Positions 17,222 through 26,388 of a DNA stretch of 64,000 bases are shown here, piece by piece. Origin of the DNA: Mesorhizobium plurifarium (lineage in GTDB: Bacteria; Pseudomonadota; Alphaproteobacteria; Rhizobiales; Rhizobiaceae). Every line of letters starts with the position of its first letter. Position 1 is the stretch's first letter. Position numbers and translations under genes: made by a program. The notes below the pieces were generated by a model. The model was given only the letters and a program-made list of their open reading frames with translations, searched no databases and was not told where the DNA came from. The stretch is taken from positions 62,001 to 126,000 of the forward strand of contig CCNB01000003.1 in assembly GCA_000824785.1 (NCBI GenBank). The letters run 5' to 3'.

Positions 17222-17695
17222 TCAGCCCTTGGCCAAAGGCACGGTGAACACCGTCGCGGTGCCGGTGAGGCACAGCTCGCCGGCTTCGTTGCGCACCGAT
17301 GTCTCCAGCTTGGTGATCGGCTTGTCGGCGCGCACCTCCTTGACCTCGACGCGGCCGGTGATCAGTTCGCCGACGCCGACCGCCTTGACGAATTTCCACG
17401 CCACTTCAAGGAACACCGAGCCGGGGCCGGGAAGGTCCTCCGCCACCACCGCATTCAGGATGCCGGAGGTGACGCCGCCCTGCACGATGAGCTTGCCGAA
17501 CACCGAAGCCTCGGCCAGCGCTTTGTCGTAGTGCAATGGGTTTCGATCGCCGGTCATCTCGGCAAAAGCATCGATATCCTGCGGCTGTGTGCGCCGCGAG
17601 CGCTCGGCGAAAGCACCCACCTTTGGCCGGCCCTTGATGACGCCGACCCAGCCGTCCTTCATCACATGCCCATCCTTTATCGAATGCAAAGTCAT
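17222..17695 (-). CDS. MaoC-like (R)-specific hydratase
   Basis: The 157-residue hot-dog protein carries the MaoC hydratase motif: FAEMTGDRNPLHYD, with the Asp and His that activate water in (R)-enoyl-CoA hydratases, and FGKLIVQGGVTSGILN after it. It would hydrate an enoyl-CoA or a similar unsaturated ester. It is the last gene of a four-gene minus-strand operon, and its start overlaps the stop of the FAD monooxygenase gene by four bases. Confidence 0.85.
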   Translation of the reverse strand: MTLHSIKDGHVMKDGWVGVIKGRPKVGAFAERSRRTQPQDIDAFAEMTGDRNPLHYDKALAEASVFGKLIVQGGVTSGILNAVVAEDLPGPGSVFLEVAWKFVKAVGVGELITGRVEVKEVRADKPITKLETSVRNEAGELCLTGTATVFTVPLAKG

Positions 17696-18981
17696 GATCT
17701 TGCTCCGGTTCGGTTGCGATTGAGGTTCGCGCCGGCCGAGGCCGGCGCCTCGTCCTGATTGGCTGGCGCTCGGTGGGCTGTCGGCCGCGATACAGAGAAA
17801 GGGGCGCGGCGGGCCGGCATGGGGTGCCCGGCCAGCGCCTGCACTTCGGCCTTGAGCACGGCGCTGAAGCGGCGGTGCCGTTCGCCGAGATCGTCGAGCG
17901 TCCAGTCGAAGCCGGCGACGGCGTCGGTGGTGTCGAGGATCTGATTGGCGATCATGTCGCGCTGCTGCTGCCAGACCGAAAATGCCGCCTCAGAGCCGTC
18001 GAGGATCGCCCGCGCGAGGCTCTCGGCGTCGCGCAGCGCGTCCGAAATGCCGTGCGAGGTGATCGGGTCGCGAAAGAACCCGGCATCACCCACCAGCGCC
18101 CAACCCGGACCGTGCGCCTGGCGGATATAGCCAGGCACGCCCCGAAACGCCTGCAGGCGAGCATCCTTCGGCGCATTGGCCGCCTGTGCGGCCAGCGCCG
18201 GCGAAAGCGCTTCGAGCACATCCATGCGGGCGCGGGCGTGGCCGAGGCGGAAGCGCTGGTCGAACAGGCTCGTCGGCACCGAGGCGACGATGCAGGCGAG
18301 GCCGTCATTGGTCGGGATGAAGGAGCCGGCGATCCCGTCGCGGAAATACCAGTGGTAGCCGGCGCCCGGCTCGATCGGTGCATAGCCATAGACGTGGGCA
18401 GCCGACACTGCGCCGCGCCGCAAGGTCTGGGCGTCGACACATTTTGCCACCAGCGAGCCGACGCCGTCCGCGCCGACCACGATATCGGCGCTGACCCGCA
18501 CGGCAGCACGGCCGGCGGCGCGGATCTCGATGCCGCGCACGCGGCCACGCGTGTCGGCGAAGAGATCGCCGACCGCCATTTCGTGCAGGATCTCCGCGCC
18601 GGCCTTGCGCGCCGCGTCGACCAGGATGCGGTCGAGCACGGTGCGCCGCGGCGCGATCAGGCCAGGAAGATCCGAGTCGGCGACGAGCGGGATGGTGATT
18701 TCCTCGTCGCCGTAGTGGAACGTCGTCGTCTCGATGAGCGGCGTGCCCGCCTGGAGCAGCGGTTCGAGCAGGCCCCAGCGCCAAAGCTGCAACACGGCCG
18801 GCCGCATCAGCGCATGCGTCGACAGCGTGTCGGAGCCATAGGGCTTGCGGTCGATCGCCAGCACCTTGAGGCCGGCGCGGGCGAGCAGCATCGCGGTCGC
18901 CGCGCCTGCGCAGCGCGCGCCGACGATGATGGCGTCGTAATGGCCACGCTTGGGGGAGGCCATGAGGGAGATGGTTGCCAT
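17692..18981 (-). CDS. FAD-dependent monooxygenase (PHBH/geranylgeranyl reductase-like)
   Basis: The 429-residue flavoprotein has the N-terminal site DAIIVGARCAGAATAMLLA (a variant of GxGxxG with GxRxAG), the DG motif VVGADGVGSLVAK, and the ALVGDAGFFRDPITSHGI motif for the FAD ribityl chain. Such proteins hydroxylate aromatic or polyketide-like compounds, or reduce isoprenoids. The last 45 residues are Pro/Ala-rich and probably disordered. It is third in the OsmC/flavin monooxygenase/FAD monooxygenase/MaoC operon. AGGA eight bases before the ATG supports the start. Confidence 0.83.
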   Translation of the reverse strand: MATISLMASPKRGHYDAIIVGARCAGAATAMLLARAGLKVLAIDRKPYGSDTLSTHALMRPAVLQLWRWGLLEPLLQAGTPLIETTTFHYGDEEITIPLVADSDLPGLIAPRRTVLDRILVDAARKAGAEILHEMAVGDLFADTRGRVRGIEIRAAGRAAVRVSADIVVGADGVGSLVAKCVDAQTLRRGAVSAAHVYGYAPIEPGAGYHWYFRDGIAGSFIPTNDGLACIVASVPTSLFDQRFRLGHARARMDVLEALSPALAAQAANAPKDARLQAFRGVPGYIRQAHGPGWALVGDAGFFRDPITSHGISDALRDAESLARAILDGSEAAFSVWQQQRDMIANQILDTTDAVAGFDWTLDDLGERHRRFSAVLKAEVQALAGHPMPARRAPFSVSRPTAHRAPANQDEAPASAGANLNRNRTGARS

Positions 18982-18993
18982 GGTCGTAGTTCC

Positions 18994-20220
18994 TCAGGCC
19001 GCCCTGCGGCCATTGCAGTCGAGATAACGCGAGATTTCGGCGGCGATCGCCTCGGCATCCGCGCCGACGCCGCCGATGAAGTTGGAATCGCGCTTGCGCA
19101 GGAAGCGGAAGCCGAGCGCATAGAGGCCCGGCACGCTGGTGACGCCGCCCTGATGCGCCAGCTCGCCATCGGCGCCAAGCGCCAGCGGCTCCAGCCAGTC
19201 GAAGGAGCGCGCATAGCCGGTCGCCCATATGATGCTGCGGATCGATCCGTCCGTCAGCGACACCCGCTCTACGCAGGTCGATGGCAGCGCCACCGGCTCG
19301 GGCCGGTATGGTGTCGCCACACCCGCGAAGCGGTCGATCTGGTCGAGCAGGCGCGCCTGCTTCGCTTCGGCCGCTGCGACGCGCTGGCCGAGATCGCCGG
19401 CGAAGCCGATCGCGCGATCGCCGGCGCGCCGCACCCGCCCGGTGAGTTCCACGCCGAGCGCCTGCAGCGTGGCGAGATCGACATCGGCCCTATCCGGCCG
19501 GCCGGCGAGCTGCAGCGATGGCTGGCGCCGGGCGGCTTCCGGATTGGCGAGGTCTTCCGGTCGCTGCGCCATCAGGCCCATTGCGCGGAGCCAGAAGAAG
19601 ATATCCTGGCCGCGCCATGTTCTGGGCAGCCGCGTATGCTTGCCGACCGAAAGCACCACGCGCCGCCCGGCGCGGGCGAGCTCGTCGGCGATCTGCACGC
19701 CGGAGGACGAGGCGCCGACGACCAGCACGCCACCGCCCGGCAGCTCGCCAGGCGAGCGATATTGCGATGCGTGAATGCTGAGCGGTCCGCGAAGGGTCTC
19801 CGCCGAAAAAGGGATGACCGGGCGGTCGCAATGTCCCGTCGACACGACGACCGCGCGCGCCGACCAGTCGCCGGCGCTGGTGCGCAAGGCGAAGCCGTCG
19901 CCCGTCCGCTTGGCGGATGTGACCTCGACGTTGGTCTCGACGGGCGCATGCCATTGCCAGGCGTAGCGCTCCAGGCTTTCCACGAAAGCCCCTTTGCCCA
20001 TGAAGCCGTCGGGATCGCCGCCCCCATAGGGCGAGCCGGGGAGCGCATTCAGCCAATTCGGTGTGAGCAGCCGAAGCGAGCGCCAGCTCTGCGAGCGCCA
20101 GCGTTCGCCGATGCGGCCGCGCTCCAGCACGGCATGGTCAATGCCGGCCTGGCCAAGGCAATGGCTGAGCGCGAGGCCGGCCTGGCCCGCGCCGATGATG
20201 ACGACGTCCGAGCGTCTCAT
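18994..20220 (-). CDS. Flavin-containing monooxygenase, CzcO-like
   Basis: The 408-residue protein has two dinucleotide sites: VVIIGAGQAGLALSHCLGQA for FAD at the N-terminus and GGVLVVGASSSGVQIADELA for NAD(P)H in the middle, with the IIWATGYARSFDWL motif (the ATG motif of FMO-type enzymes) near residue 335. This family contains N- and S-oxygenases and Baeyer-Villiger-type enzymes. The FxGxxxHxxxY/F-like segment is represented by GPLSIHASQYR. It is the second gene of its operon, 13 bases before the FAD monooxygenase. Confidence 0.85.
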   Translation of the reverse strand: MRRSDVVIIGAGQAGLALSHCLGQAGIDHAVLERGRIGERWRSQSWRSLRLLTPNWLNALPGSPYGGGDPDGFMGKGAFVESLERYAWQWHAPVETNVEVTSAKRTGDGFALRTSAGDWSARAVVVSTGHCDRPVIPFSAETLRGPLSIHASQYRSPGELPGGGVLVVGASSSGVQIADELARAGRRVVLSVGKHTRLPRTWRGQDIFFWLRAMGLMAQRPEDLANPEAARRQPSLQLAGRPDRADVDLATLQALGVELTGRVRRAGDRAIGFAGDLGQRVAAAEAKQARLLDQIDRFAGVATPYRPEPVALPSTCVERVSLTDGSIRSIIWATGYARSFDWLEPLALGADGELAHQGGVTSVPGLYALGFRFLRKRDSNFIGGVGADAEAIAAEISRYLDCNGRRAA

Positions 20221-20279
20221 GGTTCATTCCGTCGATAGGAGGGGAGGCGGCCCGGATCGGGCCCGGGCCGCCTGCGGGC

Positions 20280-20858
20280 TTACTGGATGGTCTTGATGCC
20301 GACGGTGACCGGCACCCCCTTGGTCAGCACGTCGAACACCGCCGAACGGGCGCGCGACTGCTCGACCAGCTGCTGCAGCTTCTCGGCCGGCGCGTCGCCC
20401 TCGATCTCGAACGATACATGGATGTTCTGGAAACCGTTGCGGACCTCGTCCGAGATGCCGAGGATGCCGCGCAGGTCGATGTCGCCGTCGACCGAGCACT
20501 TCACCCTGGTGAGCTTGATGCCGCGCGCGGCGGCGATGTTGGCGACGCCCGCCATCAGGCAGCCGGCCAGGCCGTGCAGCAGCCACTCGACCGGCGTCGG
20601 CGCATTGTCGGCGCCGCACAGGATCGCCGGATGGTCGGCGTCGGCATAGTGCGGCTTCTCGTGCTTCTGCTCGTTGCCGGCGCCGAAGAAGCCGTTCATG
20701 ACGGTCTTGCTGTGCGTGCCCTCGATCCACTCATTGTGGGCGCGAAACTGGAACTTGGCGAGCTCCGGCTGCCCGGCGACGAAATTGATCGTTGCCATCA
20801 GGTTCGGCGTGTCGACGCCGTTGAGCGGAAGCCGTGCAGGTTTGGTGTTGGGTTGCAT
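20280..20858 (-). CDS. OsmC-family protein
   Basis: The 192-residue protein has the OsmC fold pattern: an N-terminal extension, NAPTPVEWLLHGLAGCLMAGVANIAAARG with the resolving/peroxidatic-type Cys, then the beta strands of the second half (RVKCSVDGDIDLRGILG). Only one clear conserved cysteine (GLAGC) plus AILCG is seen. Classical members reduce organic hydroperoxides with thiols, and others are of unknown role. The start at 20858 is chosen over longer frames because TGGAG lies seven bases upstream. It is first in the four-gene operon. Confidence 0.8.
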   Translation of the reverse strand: MQPNTKPARLPLNGVDTPNLMATINFVAGQPELAKFQFRAHNEWIEGTHSKTVMNGFFGAGNEQKHEKPHYADADHPAILCGADNAPTPVEWLLHGLAGCLMAGVANIAAARGIKLTRVKCSVDGDIDLRGILGISDEVRNGFQNIHVSFEIEGDAPAEKLQQLVEQSRARSAVFDVLTKGVPVTVGIKTIQ

Positions 20859-21105
20859 CTTTGATCTCCAAAGGTTCGTTTGCGGCTTGGTTGCCGTGAC
20901 GGCCTCTGTTTGCCGATGGAGCGTTTGAACGAGAGTGGATGCGACCGTGGAATTTTTCATACGCCTACCGTGGAAATTGGCGTTTGACGTATCGTTTGAA
21001 ACGGCATGGCCTACGCATGAACCGAATACGCCGGAGCGCAAAAATCCCGGGCGTTGGGAAGCGCCCGGGGCCTGTCGACGGCATGGCCACGCTTGCCATG
21101 GGCGG

Positions 21106-21366
21106 TCATCTGACGTTGCCGATATCCATCCGGTCGGTGTCGGACGCCGCGTAGCGCATCGAGGTGTAATGGTCGATTTCCGAACGGGCGATACCCATGT
21201 CCTTAAGCAGATAATCGGGCATGGCCTGCATGGCGGCGCGGTCGCTGCGCATCCTCATCGCGCGATAGAAATGCCTGAGCGCGCGGCTGGCAAAGTCGAC
21301 CAGGCCGCGGCCCGATCGGCCGGTTTCACAAGCGGTGTGTTCCAAACTCGTCATCGTCGTCTCCAT
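21106..21366 (-). CDS. DUF1127 protein
   Basis: The 86-residue protein ends in the DUF1127 (YjiS-like) signature: an Arg-rich helix, then MQAMPDYLLKDMGIARSEID. The family is short, basic and common in Alphaproteobacteria. Some members in Agrobacterium and Rhodobacter influence small-RNA and phosphate or carbon responses. The N-terminal 40 residues are not conserved. Starts at 21366 (METTMTSLEHT) and 21354 are both possible. It stands alone between the OsmC operon and the PotA-like gene. Confidence 0.8.
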   Translation of the reverse strand: METTMTSLEHTACETGRSGRGLVDFASRALRHFYRAMRMRSDRAAMQAMPDYLLKDMGIARSEIDHYTSMRYAASDTDRMDIGNVR

Positions 21367-21533
21367 CCTTTGCGGCGCGACCGTTCGCGTCGTCGATGGC
21401 AGGACTTGTGGCTTACGACCGGGGGAGCCAGCGTTGGAACGGACGTCGAATTTGCCGTGGAAATCGAGATTTCGCGACTGACGCCCGGCCGGTCGGGCGT
21501 CGACTGGAACCGGACCGAGATCGCGTCCCGATC

Positions 21534-22691
21534 TCAGGAAATCCGTCGTCCGTCCTCGTCCAGCAAGACGCAGTCGTCGGGGTCGAAGCCGAGCTCGATC
21601 GCTTCGCCTTCGCTGAGCACCCGGCCGTTGATCGCGGCGTTGGCGCGGATGCTCGTCTTGCCGCCGATGTCGACCTCGTAGATGGCGCTGCCGCCGAGAT
21701 AGGAAGTCGAGACGACGCGGCCGGGGAGGCGGTTGGCATTCGCTCCGCCGACCGCCAGTTTCTGCGGCCGCACCACCACCGTGACGGCGCTGCCGGTCGC
21801 CAGCGGCTTGGGCGACAGCACAATAACCGTCTGGCCGCTGGCCAGGGTGACAATTGTCGGCCCGTCGGATCGGCTCACGGTGCCCGAAAGCATGTTGGCC
21901 TTGCCGAGGAAGTCGGCGACGAAGGCGGTGGCCGGGCGCTCATAGACTTCTTCCGGCGTGCCGACCTGCTCGGCCGAGCCGGAATTCATCACCACGATGC
22001 GGTCCGACATGGACAGCGCTTCTTCCTGGTCGTGCGTGACGAAGATGGCGGTGATGCCGGTTTCCTTCTGGATCTTCTTGATCTCGACGCGCATTTCCTC
22101 GCGCATGTTGGCGTCGAGCGCCGAGAGCGGTTCGTCGAGCAAAAGCACCTGCGGTTCGAAAACGATGGCGCGCGCCAGCGCGATGCGCTGCTGCTGGCCG
22201 CCCGACAATTGCGAGGGCAGTTTCTTCTCGCTGCCCGGCAGCCGCACCATGTCGAGCGCCTGGCCGACCTTGCGCTTGATCTCGGGCTTCGCCACGTTGC
22301 GGTATTTCAGGCCGAAGGCGACATTGTCGAACACGGTCTTGTGCGGGAACAACGCATAGCTCTGGAAGACCAGGCCGATGTTGCGCTTGTAGATCGGCAC
22401 GTCGTCGACGCGCCGGCCGCCGATCATGATCTGGCCGGCCGAAATGTCAACCAGCCCGGCGATCGAGCGCAGGATCGTCGTCTTGCCGCAGCCGGATGGC
22501 CCGAGCAGCGTGACGAAGCTGCCCTTGCGGATCGACAAAGAGAAATCGCGCACCGCGACGAACTTGCCGTAGGCGATGTCGATGTTGCGGAACTCGACTG
22601 CCGGGCTGTTCGCCCCGGCGGCCGCGCCCGCGCCTTGTGCCCCGGCCGAGGCCGGCCGGGGATGGATTTTCGTGTCCTGGCTGTCAGGCAC
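21534..22691 (-). CDS. PotA-like ABC importer ATPase (spermidine/putrescine type)
   Basis: About 385 residues. ABC motifs are Walker A GPSGCGKTTILR, signature LSGGQQQRIALARA, Walker B VLLLDEPLSALD and the switch His in FVTHDQEEAL. A C-terminal TOBE-like regulatory domain follows, as in PotA and FbpC. The GTG at 22691 is chosen because it overlaps the stop of the solute-binding gene by eight bases. An ATG at 22733 gives 14 more residues but a longer overlap. It is the last gene of the pot-like operon, and it is the only ATPase gene in a run of seven transporter genes. Confidence 0.88.
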   Translation of the reverse strand: MPDSQDTKIHPRPASAGAQGAGAAAGANSPAVEFRNIDIAYGKFVAVRDFSLSIRKGSFVTLLGPSGCGKTTILRSIAGLVDISAGQIMIGGRRVDDVPIYKRNIGLVFQSYALFPHKTVFDNVAFGLKYRNVAKPEIKRKVGQALDMVRLPGSEKKLPSQLSGGQQQRIALARAIVFEPQVLLLDEPLSALDANMREEMRVEIKKIQKETGITAIFVTHDQEEALSMSDRIVVMNSGSAEQVGTPEEVYERPATAFVADFLGKANMLSGTVSRSDGPTIVTLASGQTVIVLSPKPLATGSAVTVVVRPQKLAVGGANANRLPGRVVSTSYLGGSAIYEVDIGGKTSIRANAAINGRVLSEGEAIELGFDPDDCVLLDEDGRRIS

Positions 22692-23826
22692 CTTTCGAGA
22701 TCCTGTTCCACTGCTTGGTCCAGGCGTCCTCATTGGTCGCCCAGTAGACCGGATCGGCGAAGGTCAGCGCCTTCATCGTGCCCGTCGGATCGAAGGCCGG
22801 CAGCTTCGCGATCTTGTCGGTGAGCTTGACCTTGGTCGGGTCGAGCGACGGCGGGTAGCTCTGCCCTTCGGCCACCGCGATCGAGGTCGCCGGGTCGAGC
22901 ATGAAGTTGATCAGCTCCTCGCACTCGGTCATCGGCGAGCCCTTCAGGATGAGCATGTCCTCCATCCAGGCATAGGAGCCGGCCGGATCGAGATAGCCGA
23001 TCGGATGACCCTGGTCCTGCAGCGCCGCGACGCGGCCCGACCAGGCGTCGGTCACCACGATCTCGCCCTTGGAAAGCAGGTCCATCAACTCCGCGCCGGA
23101 GCTCCAGAACTTCTTGGCGAGGTCGCGCGTCTCGCGCACCTTGGCCCAGATCGTGTCCATGTCCTTGAGGTTGTTGGGATCCTGTCCGGTGGCCAGGGCC
23201 GCGTACCAGACGCGCGTCGTCATGTCGGAATAGCCGCCGACCTTGCCGGCATATTTCTTGTCGAGCAGGAGTGCCGCGCCCTTTTCCTTGGCTTCTTCGG
23301 GCGAGATCACCTTGGTGTTGTAGGCTATGCCGGTCGTGCCGTAGTCGTAAGGCACGGCCGACAGCTTCGGCGTCAGCTTGCGGAACGGCTCGATCATCGG
23401 CTGCAGCACATTCGCCATGTTGGGAATGTTGGCCTCGTTGATCTCCGAGGTCAGGCCGCCATTGACGTATTTGATGTAGTAGTTGACGCCCGAGGAATGG
23501 ATGACCTGGTAATCGCCAGGTTTAGCGGTCTTGATCTTGGTGATGATCTCATCCTCGTCGCCGAACGTGCCTTGCACCACCTTGATCTTTGTCTTGGCCG
23601 TGTAGGGCTGGAAGGCGAACTTGTCGATCGCGTCCTGCACCGTGCCGCCCCAGCCGTCGAAGCGGACTTCCTCGACCGCGGCGAGCGCACGGCCCATCCA
23701 CGGCATGGAAAGCCCTGCCGACGCGGCGGCCGCCGCCGTCAGCGTCAGGAAAGTGCGGCGGCTCAGATCGCCATTGGCATACCGGTCGTGCAGCCGTTCC
23801 AGCCGCTTGGTCGTCGTCAGTTTCAT
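22684..23826 (-). CDS. PotD-like extracellular solute-binding protein
   Basis: The 380-residue periplasmic binding protein of the polyamine/iron type has an N-terminus that carries a Tat signal (SRRTFLTLTAAAAASAGLSM) preceded by a long charged n-region, so the protein is probably exported folded. The mature part starts near EEVRFDGWGGTVQDAIDKF. Later motifs such as VVTDAWSGRVAAL and FMLDPATSIAVAEGQSYPP match PotD/PotF. A very strong ribosome site (AAAGGAGG) precedes the ATG, which overlaps the stop of the permease gene. The ligand could be a polyamine, another cation or a metal chelate. Confidence 0.88.
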   Translation of the reverse strand: MKLTTTKRLERLHDRYANGDLSRRTFLTLTAAAAASAGLSMPWMGRALAAVEEVRFDGWGGTVQDAIDKFAFQPYTAKTKIKVVQGTFGDEDEIITKIKTAKPGDYQVIHSSGVNYYIKYVNGGLTSEINEANIPNMANVLQPMIEPFRKLTPKLSAVPYDYGTTGIAYNTKVISPEEAKEKGAALLLDKKYAGKVGGYSDMTTRVWYAALATGQDPNNLKDMDTIWAKVRETRDLAKKFWSSGAELMDLLSKGEIVVTDAWSGRVAALQDQGHPIGYLDPAGSYAWMEDMLILKGSPMTECEELINFMLDPATSIAVAEGQSYPPSLDPTKVKLTDKIAKLPAFDPTGTMKALTFADPVYWATNEDAWTKQWNRISKGA

Positions 23827-24668
23827 CGTACTTCCTCCTTTGGTTCGCCGCGTCTCTTCAACTTCGTCAGGCTCTGCAGGATCAGGCCGCCGATCAACGG
23901 AATGCCGACGGTCACCAGGATCATCACGGTGCCGAGCGCGTTGATCTCCGGGCTGATCGAAATCTTGAGCATGGAAAGGATCTGGGTGGGCATGGTCTCG
24001 ACGCCGGCCGGCCGCCAGAACAGGCTGGCCGAGGTGTTGTCGAACGAAATGGTGAAGGCGAGCAGCGCGCCGCCGACCACAGCCGGGATGAGCAGCGGCA
24101 GCGTGATCTCGCGGAAGGACGAAAAGCGCGAGGCGCCGAGCGAGAGCGCCGCCTCCTCATAGACGCGCCGGATTCCCACCATCCGCGCCTGCGCGATCAG
24201 CACCACATAGGGCACCGCTAAGAGGATATGGCCAAGCACGAGAAGCAGCATGGTGCGCGGCTGGTCGACCGCCTTGATCAGCACCAGCAGGCCGACGCCG
24301 AGGATGGTTTCCGGCACCAGCGCCGGCAGGATCACCAGCGTGCTCAGCGCCTGCTTGCCGCGGAACTCGAAACGCACCAGCGCGAAAGCCGTGACGACGC
24401 CGATGGCCGTGGTGACGGCAGCAGTGACCAGCGCGATCCACAGCGAGGTGCGGAAGGCCGTCAGCACCGCGTCATTGTTCATCAGCTTGGCGTACCATTG
24501 CAGCGAAAAGCCGGTCATCGGGAAGCCGCCGAACATCGAGGCGTTGAAAGACAGGATGACGGTCGCCACGATCGGCGCGAACATGAAGATGTAGACGCAG
24601 AGCGTGACGAAGCCGGTCAGCCGCCAGGCCCATCTGCCTTCCTCCTTGCGCCGCGCAGCCTTAGTCAT
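23823..24668 (-). CDS. PotC-like ABC permease
   Basis: The 281-residue inner-membrane permease has six hydrophobic helices and the EAA loop YEEAALSLGASRFSSFREITLPLL, which contacts the ATPase. The start at 24668 overlaps the stop of the PotB-like gene by four bases, so the two are co-translated. The longer in-frame extension up to 25292 is a shadow of the PotB-like gene. Cytoplasmic N-terminus MTKAARRKEE is basic, in keeping with positive-inside. Confidence 0.88.
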   Translation of the reverse strand: MTKAARRKEEGRWAWRLTGFVTLCVYIFMFAPIVATVILSFNASMFGGFPMTGFSLQWYAKLMNNDAVLTAFRTSLWIALVTAAVTTAIGVVTAFALVRFEFRGKQALSTLVILPALVPETILGVGLLVLIKAVDQPRTMLLLVLGHILLAVPYVVLIAQARMVGIRRVYEEAALSLGASRFSSFREITLPLLIPAVVGGALLAFTISFDNTSASLFWRPAGVETMPTQILSMLKISISPEINALGTVMILVTVGIPLIGGLILQSLTKLKRRGEPKEEVR

Positions 24669-25606
24669 CCGCCAAGCCCTTTGACGATCTGCGACATGCC
24701 CATGTAGCGGGTGTAGATGGCGGCGAAGAAGCCGAGCACTAGGAACAGCACGATCGACAGCGTGGCGCCCATCGGCCAGTTCAATTCGCCCATGATGGTG
24801 TCGTAGATCAGATTGCCAAACAGCGCGTCGCGCCCGGAGCCCAGCAATTGCGGCGTCACATAGCTGCCGGCCGCCAGCACGAAGCAGAGCAGCAGCCCGG
24901 CCGCGAGACCCGGCAGCGACAGCGGCAAGGTCACCTCGCGGAACGCCTGCGCGCTGGTGCAGCCCATCGAGCGGGCCGCGGCAATCAGCGTGCGGTCGAT
25001 GCCCTCGAGGCTGACATAGACGTTGAGGATCATGTAGGGCAGGAGGAAGTGCAGCAGCCCCAGGATCACCGCCCCCTCGTTGTAGAGCATCGGCAGCGGC
25101 TCGCTGATGATGCCCATCCTGAGCAGCGCGACATTGATGACGCCCTGTTCGCCCAGGATGTTGATCCAGGAAAAGGTGCGGATCGTGAAGCTGATCCAGA
25201 ACGGCACGATGAGCAGGAGCAAGAGCAGCCATTTGTGCCTGAAGCTTGTCGCCCAGATGAAATAGGCCGGGAAATAGCCGAGCACGCCGCACAGCAGCGC
25301 GGTGATCGCGCCGACGCGCAGCGTCTTCAGAAGGAAGCCGGAATAATAGCTGTCGGTGAAGAATTCCTGCCAGTTGGCGGCGGTCAGCGCGCTGGTTTCA
25401 ACGCCTGCGGTGACGAAGGTGAAGAACGTATAGGCCGCCATCACCGCGATCGGCAGCACCAGGAAGAAGATCAGCAGCAGAAGCACCGGTGCAACCAGCA
25501 TCCAGGCCAGGCGTGGATCGTACAAGGTCCAGCGATTGTTCATGCGCACCCGAAGTAAGGCGCCTTCTTCGAGGCGCTTATGTTCCCGCAGTGAAGATTG
25601 TTTCAT
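24665..25606 (-). CDS. PotB-like ABC permease
   Basis: The 313-residue permease has six membrane helices and the EAA-type loop IAAARSMGCTSAQAFREVTLPLS. It pairs with the PotC-like permease. The start at 25606 gives a 21-residue cytoplasmic extension. An internal ATG at 25543 (MNNRWTLYDPRLAW) would give the family's usual length, and neither start has a strong ribosome site. It begins the pot-like part of the run, 94 bases after the end of the amino acid permease genes. Confidence 0.87.
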   Translation of the reverse strand: MKQSSLREHKRLEEGALLRVRMNNRWTLYDPRLAWMLVAPVLLLLIFFLVLPIAVMAAYTFFTFVTAGVETSALTAANWQEFFTDSYYSGFLLKTLRVGAITALLCGVLGYFPAYFIWATSFRHKWLLLLLLIVPFWISFTIRTFSWINILGEQGVINVALLRMGIISEPLPMLYNEGAVILGLLHFLLPYMILNVYVSLEGIDRTLIAAARSMGCTSAQAFREVTLPLSLPGLAAGLLLCFVLAAGSYVTPQLLGSGRDALFGNLIYDTIMGELNWPMGATLSIVLFLVLGFFAAIYTRYMGMSQIVKGLGG

Positions 25607-25700
25607 TGCCGCCGCGATGTCTACAGGCGGTGGCCCAAATTCGATTCAGCCAGGGAAGGGGGCGACGGTCTCGTGAGACCGGGGCGGCTTCTCGCGCCGC

Positions 25701-26387
25701 TCAATACCTTCGGGCCAACCGACGTTCGAAGAAACCGAAGCCAGCCGTCACCAACGACGCCAGCAGGAAATATCCGAGCGCTGCGGCAAACAGCGGCTCA
25801 TAGACCCGGAAGGTTTGCGCGCGGACGAGGTTCGCCGCACCCATGAGCTCGAACACCGTGATCGTCGAGGCGAGCGCCGTGCCCTTCAGCAACAGGATAT
25901 TCTGCCCGCCGATCGCCGGCAGCGCCAACCGGAAGGCCTGGGGCAAAAGCACGGAGATCATGATACGCGTCTTCGACAGGCCAAGCGACTGTCCGGCCTC
26001 GCGCTGCCCGTCCGGTATCGCCTGGATCGCGCCCCGCCATATTTCGCCGCAATAGGCCGCGGTGTTGAGCGACAGGGTGAGGAATGCATAGCAGTAAGCG
26101 CCCCGCAACATCGGCCACAACGGGCTGTACCTTATCGAAGGCACGCCGGCGAGGAGCTGGCCGACGCCGAAGTAGCAAAGATAGAGCTGGACGAGCAGTG
26201 GCGTGCCCCGGAAGGCCAGGATGAAGGCGACCGCCGGATAGCGCAGCCATGGCCTTGCCGACAGCCTGGCAAGCGCGACCGGGATGGCCAGCAGATTGCC
26301 GACGAGCGCGCAGCCGACGAAGAGGATGACGGTGGTCTGGATGCCAGCCAGGAGCTGACTGGCGAGATAGTGCCCGAACTCAGTCAC
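25701..26387 (-). CDS. Polar amino acid ABC permease (HisM/HisQ type)
   Basis: The 228-residue inner-membrane permease of the His/Glu/Arg type has an N-terminal helix, then IPVALARLSARPWLRYPA, FRGTPLLVQLYLCYFGV (the typical RGTPLLVQ motif) and the EAA loop QREAGQSLGLSKTRIMISVLLPQAF. It starts one base after the stop of the preceding permease gene. It forms a heterodimer with that permease. No ATPase gene of this family lies nearby. Confidence 0.9.
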   Translation of the reverse strand: MTEFGHYLASQLLAGIQTTVILFVGCALVGNLLAIPVALARLSARPWLRYPAVAFILAFRGTPLLVQLYLCYFGVGQLLAGVPSIRYSPLWPMLRGAYCYAFLTLSLNTAAYCGEIWRGAIQAIPDGQREAGQSLGLSKTRIMISVLLPQAFRLALPAIGGQNILLLKGTALASTITVFELMGAANLVRAQTFRVYEPLFAAALGYFLLASLVTAGFGFFERRLARRY

Positions 26388-26388
26388 G

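Noticed and set aside
17773..20238. 821-residue frame on the plus strand
   Set aside because: Antisense to the two monooxygenase genes and of shadow composition.
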